Shown: piece by piece, positions 1 to 9,255 of the stretch
Layout of the letters: each line of letters begins with the position of its first letter
Numbering within the stretch: position 1 is the first letter of the stretch
From: Bactericera cockerelli
Taxonomy: Eukaryota > Arthropoda > Insecta > Hemiptera > Triozidae
Length of the DNA: 64,000 bases
Direction of reading: 5' to 3'
Assembly (NCBI GenBank): GCA_024516035.1
Contig: CM044958.1
Span: 7,273,316 to 7,337,315, forward strand
The notes under the pieces: generated by a model
What the model was told of the DNA's origin: nothing
The model's input: only the letters and a program-made list of their open reading frames with translations
Database searches by the model: none
Position numbers and translations under genes: made by a program

Positions 1-2
1 GA

Positions 3-575
3 CAACCTACCAGTAAAGTGCAGTGCCCGTCACCTGAGCAATTTGCGAAAATTGTTTTACTATACACAAACTTTCACTGTGACAAATACCGACAAAGAAC
101 AGATCAACCCCATGCATTACGAGTACAACACTTCAGGAGACCTAGGGTCTATACAGTTCAGTATGGGGACAGGATCCTAGAATACCGTGTACCTAGTCTA
201 CTTAATACTTACTGTCAAGATTTTCTAGAAGAAAACAATAAAATAAGGCTCAGGCAAAAAAAAGAGATAATGTTTTGCGAATATAGTACTATACCTAGTA
301 TATACTTTTCAATCTATTCATATCACTTTATTAATTAGATAAGAATACCTAGTAGATAGAAAAATATAATTATGTAAATAATAATGATAATAGAAATTAA
401 AAATGGTCACCCAATGAGAAATTGGTCATTTTTTTTACATTTATTAGCAAGCATTAAGGAGAAGAGACATCTCCCAATAAGTTATATATTAGCTTAGGAG
501 ATTATTGTATGTAACTAAACTTATTGTAAAATAAAGAAATATATTCAATTCAATTCAATTCAATATCAATTCAAG
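3..575 (+). mobile_element. LINE copy 1, 3' end (RT ORF C-terminus, 3' UTR, pentamer tail)
   Basis: A reading frame is open from the window edge to a stop at 338. Its residues include the pattern LLNTYCQ-[DE]-F, also found in the C-terminal part of LINE copy 2 (4229-4561), so this is the tail end of a related ORF2. The 3' UTR has a short hairpin, ATCTCC at 469-474 pairing with GGAGAT at 497-502, followed by AATAAA-like sequence and an (ATTCA)n tail at 543-574. Such tails are typical of CR1/L2/Jockey-group LINEs. The 5' part lies outside the window. No intact start is visible. Confidence 0.8.
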
Positions 576-589
576 AAGCCAGTGGCAAC

Positions 590-2006
590 ATGAAAAAAAC
601 CTGGTCCTTAATAAATAGTATGATGGATAGAAAAAAGAAGGATCCTATCGAAGATGTGCTTAAGAAAAATTTCCAAACTAATGACCTACTTTCTCTTTCG
701 AATCAGCTGAATAAAAATTTCATTGACCAAGTCATTAATATTAAATTAAAAAACCAGGGTCCTGATATGAGTGTAAGTATGAATGATTTTGTACCTCAAA
801 GTTGTTATTCCACTATGTACCTGCGGAAAGCTAGAATGGTAGATATTCATTTTATATTAAAACATGAAGAAGACCGGTAAGGGCATAGATGGGCTAAGAA
901 ATGGGGACATAATAAAGAATTCTCAAATATTTTTACCTATTATTACACATCTCGTCAACTCAATGATAAAGGAAGGTATTATACCGGATGGTCTCAAAAT
1001 CTCGTGCATCTCCCCCCTATTTAAGCACAAAGGGAAGGCTGATGATATGTCAAATTATCGTCCTGTGGGGTCAATGCCCCTGATAGAGAAAGTGTTGGAG
1101 AAACATATCAACATTCAAATGAAAAAGTACCTCGCTGAGAATAAAATACTTCCGGACTTCCAGCACGGTTTTCAGTCAGGAAAAAGCACCACCACTCTGC
1201 TTCAGGACTTTGCTGACCTTGTAAACACGGCTTTGGACGAAAGAAAGTGTGTCGTCATACTCCTGCTTGACCTGAGCTTCGCTTTTGACGCCCTAGAGCA
1301 CTCCGTGCTACTGGAAAAGTTCAAGCAGATAGGTATTTCTCATCCGATACTCAACAACTTCTTTCTCAATCGGAAGCAGTTAACCCGAGTCGGAGATGTG
1401 AAGAGTGACCTCATTAATATCAACCAGGGCCTCTGTCAGGGGGGGATCAATAGCCCTACGTGGTATAATGTATATACGTATGATATACAACACGTCAAAC
1501 GGACAGGGGTCCTTAAAATGTTTGCTGATGACTCATGTATCGTCTCCATTCACAGTGACGTGAGGACTGCCGTGACCAATGCTCAAGCGGATTTCATTGA
1601 ACTTCAGAAGTACTTTTATAAAAACAGCATCTTTTTAAATGAGAAAAAAACAGAAGCAATGGTTCTGGGATTCGCAAGTAAAAGATTGGACATGTCAGCC
1701 CACCGTATCATATGTCACAGTAGGACTTGTCTTCAAAGCCGCAGTTACGAGACATCTATTTGTTCCTGTCATAGAGTCGACTTCACTCATAATGCACGGT
1801 ACCTCGGCGTGTTCCTGGACGACGAGTTCACAATGAAGCAGCATGTCGACAACCTGGCCAAGAAACTTAGAGTAGTACACTACAAGATGATGAAAATTAA
1901 TGCTGAAAGAATGCCCCTTAGTACTAAGAAAACTATTTATTTCTCTCTTGTTGAGTCATTGCTTAGGTATGGGGTTACCATATATTCATTTGTACCAAAA
2001 ACAGAT
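590..2006 (+). pseudogene. LINE ORF2, linker and reverse transcriptase (first part)
   Basis: RNA-directed DNA polymerase of a LINE. The linker is read at 590-880 and the RT in another frame from 864, so one small indel near 860 separates them. RT signatures in order: GIDGLRNGDI, YRPVGSMPLIEKVLEKHI, QHGFQSGKSTTTLL, motif A LLLDLSFAFDALEH, motif B QGLCQGGINSP, and the catalytic motif C MFADDS. The RT frame is open for 381 codons up to the hAT target duplication at 2007-2014, so the copy was fairly young when interrupted. Clade is uncertain; CR1/Jockey group is likely from the FADD motif and tail type. Confidence 0.88.
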
Positions 2007-2054
2007 CTAGAGAACAGGGCCGTATTTAGGGGGGGGGCCCAGGGGGCCCGGGCC

Positions 2055-2415
2055 CCCCCCTCGAGCTTGGCCCCCCTCGAAATTACGCAGGCTCTCGTCC
2101 CGGGCCCCCCCTCGAAATTCTTACTTGAACATAGGCTCTCGTCCCGGGCCCCCCCTCGAAATTCTTACTTGAACATAGGCTCTCGTCCCGGGCCCCCCCT
2201 TGAAATTCTTACTTGAACGCAGGCTCTCGTACTGGGCCCCCCTCGAAATTCTTACTTGAACGCAGGCTCACGTCCAGGGCCCCCCCTTGAAATTCTTAGT
2301 TGAACGCAGGCTCTCGTCCCGGGCCCCCCCTCGAAATTCTTACTTGAACGCAGGCTCACGTCCAGGGCCCCCCTTGAAATTCTTAGTTGAACGCAGGCTC
2401 TCGTCCTGGGCCCCC
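2055..2415. repeat. Tandem repeat near the 5' end of the hAT-type element
   Basis: About eight units of roughly 42-46 bp, each with a GGGCCCCCC run, CTCGAAATTCTTA and a GAACGCAGGCTC-like part. Unit sub-types alternate (TCTCGTCC versus TCACGTCC), which suggests that pairs of units were amplified together. The GGGCCC-rich core resembles the terminal G/C run of the host transposon, so the array may derive from subterminal sequence. Confidence 0.85.
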
Positions 2416-2446
2416 CTGCCTTGGATTTTTTTCTAGGTACATTACA

Positions 2447-2963
2447 TCTTAATATATAAATTTCAAAGTCACTGACCACTGACTGACCACTGATTGATCA
2501 TCGCTCTACAGCCCAAACCGTAAGTCCTAGGAAGCTGAAATTTGGTAGGTAGCTTTGTCTTATAGTCTTTTTTTTTTTTTTTTAAGTGGGGTTTAACGTC
2601 GCTTTCAACTGCCATGGTCATATCACGACGGGGGTTTTACCCTCCATTCGCAGGAAACTCACAAACCTGCTACTCACATTGACCTCACCCAGCCTGAGTG
2701 GGGCCGGGAAAAGCCAGCGTCACGAGAATTAGAATTTGAATGGTCACCCATCCAAGTCTTAACCTCGCTGGATGTCGCTTAACTTCGGTGTTCTGAAGGG
2801 AACCGGTGTATTCAACATGCCATCGACGCTGGCTCTTATAGTCTAGATGTGCAATAAGACGGGATTTTTCGAAATTCCCACTACAACACCTGCCATTGGC
2901 GAAAAAGGATTTTTTGCTTTCACGGCCATGCCTCGGCCCGCAAAGCGGGCGACAGCCCGCTAG
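2447..2963 (+). mobile_element. Non-autonomous Helitron interrupted by a 5S-type SINE
   Basis: Starts TCTTAATATATAAAT and ends with a GC hairpin (GCCCGC-AAA-GCGGGC) followed by CCGCTAG, inserted between A (2446) and T (2964). A TC start, a hairpin near the 3' end, a CTAG terminus and an A/T insertion point are the standard Helitron marks. The same element occurs uninterrupted at 14174-14406 and, reversed, at 37801-38034. No Rep/helicase is encoded. Confidence 0.85.
2569..2833 (-). mobile_element. 5S rRNA-derived SINE, full length with target duplication
   Basis: Read on the minus strand the head starts GCCAGCGTCGATGGC and contains the 5S rRNA promoter-like stretch with GAAGTTAAGCGACATC and ACTTGGATGGGTGACC, which matches the box A, intermediate element and box C region of eukaryotic 5S genes. 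A central part (GGCTGGGTGAGG) follows, then a tail ending in poly(A). The 11-bp target duplication TCTTATAGTCT flanks it at 2558-2568 and 2834-2844. The length and head correspond to the SINE3 (5S-headed) class. Confidence 0.85.
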
Positions 2964-3091
2964 TATCTACATACGTACATGTTGATTCCTAAACACAATA
3001 AACAGTAAAAACCAACTTCATTACAACATAATATTATGTACCTACCAAGTAGAATCCTAAGTGGAAAGTGCAAAACACGGTGCTTATGATT

Positions 3092-4012
3092 TATTTTTAC
3101 TTTCTTTATCCTATAGAAAGGAAAGTAATGGAATCACCGAATAATTTCGATAGTGAGTTTTCAATGCCAAAACACGTTTTAGGGTCCCCAGAGCCTAAAT
3201 CCAAAGTTTCCGCCATTGTTCCGTGTGTCTATCTGTCTGTCTGTAAACAGGATATATCAAGAACGGCAGAAGCTAGAGACTTGTAATTTGGCACAGAGGT
3301 CATAAATGTATAGAGGACGCAGCATGAAACTTGTGGAAAAAATCGGTGCCACCGGTGGCCGCTTTTTGACAGAATTTGGTGGTTCTGGCTAAATAGTAAG
3401 AGATATGAAATTTTCATGTCAACAAGTTTTTCTTTAAATAAAAAACATTGGGGTTTGTCCCGAATATTTTTTTTCATATCTTGAACTTTTCGGTAACCGA
3501 CTCTAATTACCGGTATTTTGGGAGGGTCCACCCGGACTAACTTTTTATTATTTATCCTAGATGTGGGTTATGATATATCAATTCATAGATTTTTTGAGGT
3601 TCTGAACACGAATTTGATAACCATTTTTTATCTTAGTAAGAACCTTTTAATTTAAGGTAAAAAATGAATGGGTAACACGTAAAATAGTCACGTTTTTAAA
3701 TCTAAATCACATTTTTTATCGAAATTTGAAGTGACCTATCAATTCAAAGTGAGAAAGTTTTAGGCAAGGGTCTGAGCTTTCATTTGACACATTGATAGCG
3801 AATTTCTGATAAGCCGTTCTTGAGCTACGCCAAGTAAGGTAAAAATATGGATGGGTAACACGTAAAATAGTCACGTTTTTAAAGGTAAAAAGTTCTAGAC
3901 AAGGATCTGTGCTTTCATTTGACATATCGATCGCAAAATTCTGATGAGCTGTTCTTGAGCTACGCCGGGTAAAGACAAAATATTCAAGTTTTTCGACACA
4001 TTCTCTCTCCAT

Positions 4013-4094
<82 letters not shown>

Positions 4095-4166
4095 GTGTGT
4101 GTGTGTCTGATGGGCTGGCCAAGCGGCGCGCCGTTTACACCTGCCACGGCGGGTGTAACCCGCTAG
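3092..4166 (+). mobile_element. Family T element, hairpin-ended unit with Helitron-like 3' terminus
   Basis: It starts with an imperfect hairpin (ACTTTCTTTATCC / AAAGGAAAGT) and the text AAGAACGGCAGAAGCTAGAG seen in other copies (16090-16603 and 32385-32602, both reversed; 20268-20470). An internal block containing TGGGTAACACGTAAAATAGT is duplicated directly, at about 3653 and 3836. The 3' end GCGGGTGTAACCCGCTAGT is a hairpin followed by CTAG and T, as in Helitrons. I infer a Helitron/Helentron relative; one continuous element over this whole span is not proven. Confidence 0.5.
4014..4106. repeat. (GT)n microsatellite
   Basis: About 93 bp of GT with a single C interruption near 4090, inside the family T element. 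The long apparent proteins here (His-Thr on one strand, Cys-Val on the other) are translations of this tract and not genes. Confidence 0.97.
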
Positions 4167-4228
4167 TAATATTATTATTATTATACTATTTGGGCCCCCC
4201 CCTGACGAAAATCCTGGATACGGCCCTG

Positions 4229-4561
4229 CTAGAGAAAGTATGTAGAGTACAAAGAAAGATTAAAAAGTTGTTGTTTTTTAATAGAGACGATGTAACTATA
4301 CTTACCCCTGATCAGCTGTACAAACTTACTCTTTTGTGTTTAAATTTCCATAATTCAAATTATAGAAAGTTAATTGCTCAACCCTATAACTTACGTCAAC
4401 AGGACTTTTATAGAACCAAGCTGAATACATTTACCTGGGGTAGAAGACGTTTAGATTTTATTGTTCCCCAATTATTAAATACATATTGCCAAGAATTTAT
4501 TGATGAAGATGATAAAAAACTGATTAAGAAATGCATTAAAGATAGTTTAGTTAATAATCCC
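4229..4561 (+). pseudogene. LINE ORF2, C-terminal part (after the hAT insertion)
   Basis: If the element at 2015-4228 and one copy of its 8-bp target duplication are ignored, the frame from 590-2006 continues here directly, to a stop at 4559-4561. Residues include CRVQRKIKKLLFFNRDD and LLNTYCQEF, the latter shared with LINE copy 1. The frame also reads upstream into the (GT)n tract, but that part belongs to the inserted element and is not LINE sequence. No catalytic motif lies in this section. Confidence 0.82.
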
Positions 4562-4771
4562 TAGTCACAATATCTATTACCTATCTTAAAATTGATCGAT
4601 TTTTATTTTTTATTTTTTATATTTTTTTTAAAAATTTACTTTTATTATTGATATTAAAACATTGTTGAGTGAGACCATCTCCTCATAAGTTATTTATATT
4701 AGCTTAGGAGATGTTATATTTGTAAAATAAATTGTTATAAATAAAAATAAACAAATCAAATCAAATCAAAT

Positions 4772-4824
4772 CTCTCTCTCTATCTCTCTCTCTCTCTCGC
4801 TCTCTCTATCTATCTCTTTCTCTA

Positions 4825-4857
<33 letters not shown>

Positions 4858-4975
4858 CTCTATCTCTCTCTCTCTCTTATCTATCTCTTTCTCTCTCTCT
4901 CCCTCCCTCCCTCCTCCCTCTCTCTCTCTCTCCTTTCTCCATTTCTACCTGCCTACACATTCTCTCTCTCTGTCT
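4772..4975. repeat. (CT)n / (CTAT)n microsatellite block
   Basis: A pyrimidine tract of CT with TATC interruptions, starting exactly where the (AAATC)n LINE tail ends. The LINE may have inserted into the tract, or the tract may have grown from the tail. Confidence 0.95.
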
Positions 4976-4999
4976 CCTGTTTCCCGTGAGATAGCTAAA

Positions 5000-5445
5000 A
5001 GTACATTAATCTTGTGTTTTCAGTGTTATTTCAAGTTGATATTGTTACTTTCTCAAACTTCATAGCTGTTTTCCAAACTAGACGTGATGTGTTGTTCGCA
5101 AGGATTTTTGTTGTTGTTGATTACTCAGGAATTTAAAAAAAGATGAGTGTTTCACAGCCGTTTTTACACTTGTGGTCTGTGTACTTATTTTATTTCCAAA
5201 AAATTAGATGTCCCGAATTTATACTAAAAAGGAAAGATTTTTTTATGAAAGACGAACTTTGATCAAACTTTTTTAAATATATATTCTAATATTAAAATAA
5301 ATTTATTAGAAGGGTACAGGTTCTATGAGAAGCACCTCAACAAACACATCACACACATCTAGTTGGAAAACAGCTATGTAGTTGGAGGAAGTACAAATAC
5401 TAACTTAAAATAATACTGAAAACACAAGATTAATTATAATTAATT
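5000..5445. mobile_element. Inverted-repeat (MITE-like) element with a SINE A fragment inside
   Basis: The left arm (about 5004-5095) and right arm (about 5338-5440) are inverted copies. Shared pieces include TTAATCTTGTGTTTTCAGT and CATAGCTGTTTTCCAA, with several indels. The loop holds a fragment of the SINE A tail (5141-5192, minus strand; GATGAGTGTTTCACAGCC). Borders and target duplication are not resolved, so the superfamily is unknown. Confidence 0.6.
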
Positions 5446-6404
5446 AATGTAATTAAGACTTGTGCTTTCTTCTGCATTCAGGATTTCATGTCTGGCAATT
5501 TCTTTTGTCCTGAAACCTGTCTAGCAGGTTCTATGTATCACTCTGACTAAGTTGCTTTCCTTTTCTCTGTAACTGAGTTTTCACAGGTACTCGGTTTTTT
5601 TACTGTCTTATCTCTTTCTTGTGTTTACCTATTGGAATATGGAATTGCATTTTTTGTCTTCACTCTCTCTCTCTCTCTCTCTCTTTCTCCCTACCTTATC
5701 AAAGCTTTCTCCTTCTATGGCTCTCACTCCCCTCTCTCTTCCTTCCCCTCTCTCTCCCTCCCTCTCTCCCTCTCCATCCCTATCCCCTTCATTTCCTCCC
5801 CCTACTCATCATCCCTTCTTTCTTATCTCCTCCCTTTCACTCCCTCTCCACAGTCGCCCCCATCTCCTTACATGTCCAAGACAAGCAGGAAACAAAAAGG
5901 CCATTAACTAGTACGTGAAAGGCGAAGGCTTTCCAAACCTTTCAACCCTCCTAGAAAACTTTCCAATACGTACTAATAAAGGTCATTTTCCTTGAGCTTT
6001 TGTTCTTAACCCTAAGTTTCTTCCCATTTTCCAAATGGACTAGGGAGACCTTTACGATCATTATCGTTTTTCTTGTCTAGAAATCTTTGTAGCCCCTTCT
6101 TTTTTTTTCGAAGTAAGAAAAATTTCCGGCCAATAGAACTCTATCGATGTTATAGCTAATAGTTCGAAGTCTAATATTAAATTTATTATTTAGTTAGAAC
6201 TTGCTATGAAAATTACCTGAATAGGTTCAAGATAAAGTTTCTACATACAAAGTAGATTGTAAACGTTATTACTTTTTTAGAGGTCCGGCCAAAAGTCAAT
6301 CTTATGAACAAAACTGCATTCTCTTTATTTTGGCAACAAAATTGTTCAATTAAGAGTGGAATAAATATCTCTCTCTATCTAATGTATCTCGTTCTACTGT
6401 ACAA
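5446..6404. other. CT-rich tract and unremarkable AT-rich spacer
   Basis: 5655-5870 is a polypyrimidine tract of CTCTC and CCCTC runs. The rest (5446-5654, 5900-6404) shows no ORF with coding character and no recognised repeat family. The serine/leucine/proline-rich frames over the tract are low-complexity artefacts. Confidence 0.7.
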
Positions 6405-6594
6405 GGGTTGGGTGGAAGAGATTGCCACAGGCAATGACCCCGACCTTTAGGTAGCTTTATTCTCTTTTTTGTTCTTGTCTCTTTGTTCATTCTATTTATT
6501 TATTCTTTATAATTTCATTGTAATTTACTGTATACATTTTATTTTGTCTTACCTATTAAAGAATTAAAGCATAATGTAATAATAATAATATCTC
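6405..6594 (+). mobile_element. Family H element (short retroelement 3' end)
   Basis: Begins GGGTTGGGTGGAAGAGATTG and has a small conserved hairpin (ATTGCC / GGCAAT), an AT-rich middle, and an (AATAAT)n tail after AATTAAAGC. Related copies lie near 20586, 26661, 29130 and 49312. The conserved 3' hairpin plus trimer tail suggests the 3' UTR of a LINE or a SINE that parasitises it (inference). Confidence 0.65.
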
Positions 6595-7135
6595 TCTCAC
6601 TCCCTCCCTTTTTCTTCCCTATTTACAAATCTCCCATCCATTCCAGAATTTCATCCTGCTCTCTATAGCAAGGGAGACAGGAACGGTTTATCCTTCCAAA
6701 TCTCAAACGCCACAATTTACTCTCAATTTCCTGATTCTTCTTTGATCTTCTATCTCCCTCCCTTCTCTCTCGCACACGTACTCTCTCTCTCTCTTTCTCT
6801 CCTTCCTTCTCTTCCCGCTTGTCTCTCATTTCTGCCTCTCTCTCTCTCTTTTTCCCCCTCCTCTAATTCTACAAACCCCCTTCTCTCCATCCCTCCCGCG
6901 TTAATCCCTCCTCCATTTATCCCTTTCCCTCCGTCCCTCCCTCCTCTATATCTCTCCCTCCAAATCTACCCAATCTCTCAAACGAAAAAAAAGTCCTGCC
7001 CCCAGACATGATAAGGCCTCTGATGCAACGCCCCCCTCCCCCCCACAAGATACCGGATGCTCCTCCTCCCTTCCCCTCCTCATCCATTCTCCTCCCCCCC
7101 ACAAGACACCGGATGCTGCTACCCCGAATTTCTTT
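6595..7135. repeat. CT/CCCT-rich low-complexity region
   Basis: Polypyrimidine sequence with C-runs. Near 7035-7115 there is a short direct repeat with CCCCACAAGA and ACCGGATGCT occurring twice about 70 bp apart. No gene. Confidence 0.8.
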
Positions 7136-7199
7136 CTGATCAAAGGAAACAGGCTAATTTTCCCTCTGCAAGATTTTCCCTTTGATCTTGTCCGCTATA

Positions 7200-7275
7200 G
7201 GGCGACCGCAAAGTCCTGAATATACAGACGCATAATTGCATTCTAACTTTACAGAGAGGTGTATACTTATGCATA
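7200..7275. repeat. Short direct repeat (two units)
   Basis: GCATAATTGCAT followed by CTTTACAGAGAGGT occurs twice in tandem with an approximately 45-bp period. GCATAATTGC is itself nearly palindromic. Probably a local duplication. Confidence 0.7.
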
Positions 7276-7410
7276 ATTGCATACTTTACAGAGAGGTTAT
7301 ACCCTTTCAAAAGTGAATTAGATCTGGAAATAGTTCTCTCAGCATTCTCTCTTGTAAACTTGTAAACTTGCAAAGAGGTTATTTTACCTGTACAAAAGTC
7401 AATCTCAGCT

Positions 7411-7665
7411 TCCAGGGCGTAACGGTTGTGACTACTGCCAGTAATCTAGACATCTTGAGTTCGATTCCTGGTTTAAGCAAACTTCCCTCAGTACCCTCCG
7501 AACACGTGATGTAATGGTGTTGGCATTTCCGGCCCTACTAAGACTGGGTGAGGTTAATGAGGATATTTCCAGAAAAATTAGGGTAAAACCCCCGTTCAAA
7601 CTATCTCAAATTAGGACGTTAAAACCAAATAGAATCAATGGACATGAAAGGAACCTTGACTTTGT
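7411..7665 (+). mobile_element. SINE G (tRNA-headed), partial
   Basis: A degenerate tRNA-like head with box B-like GAGTTCGATTCCTGG is followed by the central domain TTTCCGGCCCTAC-TAAGACTGGGTGAGG, GGTAAAACCCCCGTTC, and the late part ATTAGGACGTTAAAACC-AAATAGAATCAATGG. The fullest copy is 52040-52345. The central part resembles that of the 5S SINE. Confidence 0.7.
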
Positions 7666-8130
7666 ATCTGGGAGTCCATAACTCTCAACACCGTGATATA
7701 GGTATTATATTTTTTACTATGTTGTGTTATTTTTTTTAAAAAAAGTCCTTAAGGTGTATTCAGTATTCAGTGTAAAAAAGCAGATGTATAATTAATTATA
7801 TTCAGAGACTAATTTGATTTAGAAATCGTTCTCTTATATCCAAATTTCTTTTCTATTCTTTAACTTATATCAAAATTTAACTGTATTACCTTGATGATAT
7901 TACTAATATGACGTCTTCATCAATGAATCAATAGATGACAACGTGTTCAGATGACAACGTGGCTGCAAACATGAGATTTTAATATCGTAATATCACAGCA
8001 AGCCTTTGCTGAGAAAGCCGTACAAAATTTACAAGATAAAAACACGAACAAACATTAAAACCAAAAGTTTGTTAATACAGTAATACACCCAGGATATAAA
8101 CTTATAAAATGAACTCGTAATTCCTCATTT
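7666..8130. other. AT-rich spacer
   Basis: No gene or repeat family recognised. Confidence 0.6.
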
Positions 8131-8330
8131 CCTTGCCTCCTCTTTCTCTCTCCTCTCTCTTTCTCTCTCCCTCCTATATGCCTCTCTTTATCTCTCTCCT
8201 TCTCCCCACTCTCTCCCTCCCTCTCCATCTTCCCCTCCTCTCTTCCTCTTTCTCTCTTCCTCTCTTCCTTTCTCTCTCTTCTTCTTCTTCTCTCTCTCCC
8301 TCTATCCTTCCCTCCCTCCCTTGCTTATTC
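8131..8330. repeat. CT-rich microsatellite region
   Basis: Runs of CTCTCT, CTTCCT and CTTCTTCTT. The open frames here are low complexity. Confidence 0.9.
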
Positions 8331-8399
8331 CCCTTCAGGAATCCCTTACTTTCCGTTAGTGGTTAACTGGTTATAATACATTTGGAGAACGGTTGGTTA

Positions 8400-8900
8400 T
8401 GTGCATCTATGCATGTACTTTAAAAATAATTCAAAAATATGTAATGTTAGTAAAAAATTATCTATTGATAATTGTTTACTAACATTTTTACTAACAAACT
8501 GTTAGCTTAGCGTCCTGGGACTTCTTGTCTCGAGCCGACAGTCTAAATAAAGCACTACTATACTATACTATGTTTAGCTCTAGAGTGTCAAAATGACGCA
8601 AAGAAAGATTCCGCCACCAGGGAGTAGTACAAGTAATTTGAAAAAAACTCCCCAAATCCCAAAACTTGATAAGAGGAAAAAGAGATAAATGGAAAACTAG
8701 ACATCAAGACGCCGTCTGAATGAAAAACACATGGAAAAAACAAAAAAATAGACCAAAAGAAAACAAATAAATAGATGAAAAAAAATACTAATAAAAATTC
8801 TGAACGGAAAGCTGAAACTGTGTGTGTGTGTGTGTGTGGTGGGAGAGGTGTGAGTGGTGTGTGGGGTGTGTGGTTGTGAGCGAAAAAAAGCACATTTTCG
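8400..8900. other. Spacer with a small inverted repeat and a (GT)n tract
   Basis: Around 8441-8495, TGTTAGTAAAAA and its inverse (TTTTTACTAACA) occur near each other, suggesting a decayed hairpin. 8818-8876 is GT/GTG-rich. No coding sequence is supported. Confidence 0.55.
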
Positions 8901-9089
8901 AAGAGCCTTTTTATGTAACTTCAGCTTTGGGAAAAAGATGTCAGAAATATGATTGATTAAAGTACAAAGTTTGACAAAAGCTTTTCGCGGTCCCCCTGCC
9001 TCCAAAAAACGCCCGGGGAGGAAGGATAACTTGATGTGGGCGGGGCCCACAGATGTGACGGAAGCGGATGATTTGGCGGTCAGCTTTTG

Positions 9090-9255
9090 GGCAGTTTTTA
9101 CAAGAGTTGGTGGATGTTTGGCAGTTTTTTGGGGGGAGCAGGACACACTTAGGTGTGTGTATGTTGGATTCTTTCATTAGCAGTTTTACAAGGGTTGGTG
9201 GATGTTTGTTTGGGGGGGGGGTTGACTGTGTTGAGGTGGTGGGGGGTGGGGTCAG
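9090..9255 (+). repeat. G-rich direct repeat with quadruplex potential
   Basis: The phrase GGTTGGTGGATGTTTG or its close variant occurs twice (about 9100 and 9195), each followed by a G run (six, then ten Gs), and then GGTGGTGGGGGGTGGGG at about 9234-9250. Several G-runs of at least three lie close together on the plus strand. Confidence 0.7.

Larger units (their letters stand above)
2015..4228. mobile_element. Non-autonomous hAT-type DNA transposon, 2.2 kb
   Basis: Terminal inverted repeats CAGGGCCGTAT (2015-2025) and ATACGGCCCTG (4218-4228) are perfect over 11 bp and extend imperfectly into G/C runs. The 8-bp target duplication CTAGAGAA is exact on both sides (2007-2014 and 4229-4236). An 8-bp duplication with CAG-start ends is characteristic of the hAT superfamily. 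No transposase is present. The interior is made of a 44-bp tandem repeat, a Helitron with a nested SINE, and a family T unit with a long GT tract. Confidence 0.9.
576..4771 (+). mobile_element. LINE copy 2, 5'-truncated, split by a hAT-type insertion
   Basis: This non-LTR retrotransposon starts right after the pentamer tail of copy 1, so the two are head to tail. It contains the linker before the reverse transcriptase, the RT domain (864-2006) and, after an insertion at 2015-4228, the ORF C-terminus (4229-4561). The 3' UTR hairpin pairs CATCTCC (4676-4682) with GGAGATG (4707-4713), matching copy 1. An (AAATC)n tail at 4753-4772 runs into a (CT)n tract. The endonuclease region is missing, so it is 5'-truncated, as is usual for LINEs. 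Confidence 0.88.

Noticed and set aside
1639..1880. Frames on other phases inside the reverse transcriptase
   Set aside because: They are shadows of the LINE RT frame, which has all expected motifs.
3716..4147. Open frames of His-Thr or Cys-Val repeats around 4 kb
   Set aside because: They are translations of the (GT)n tract; part of the frame downstream belongs to the LINE.
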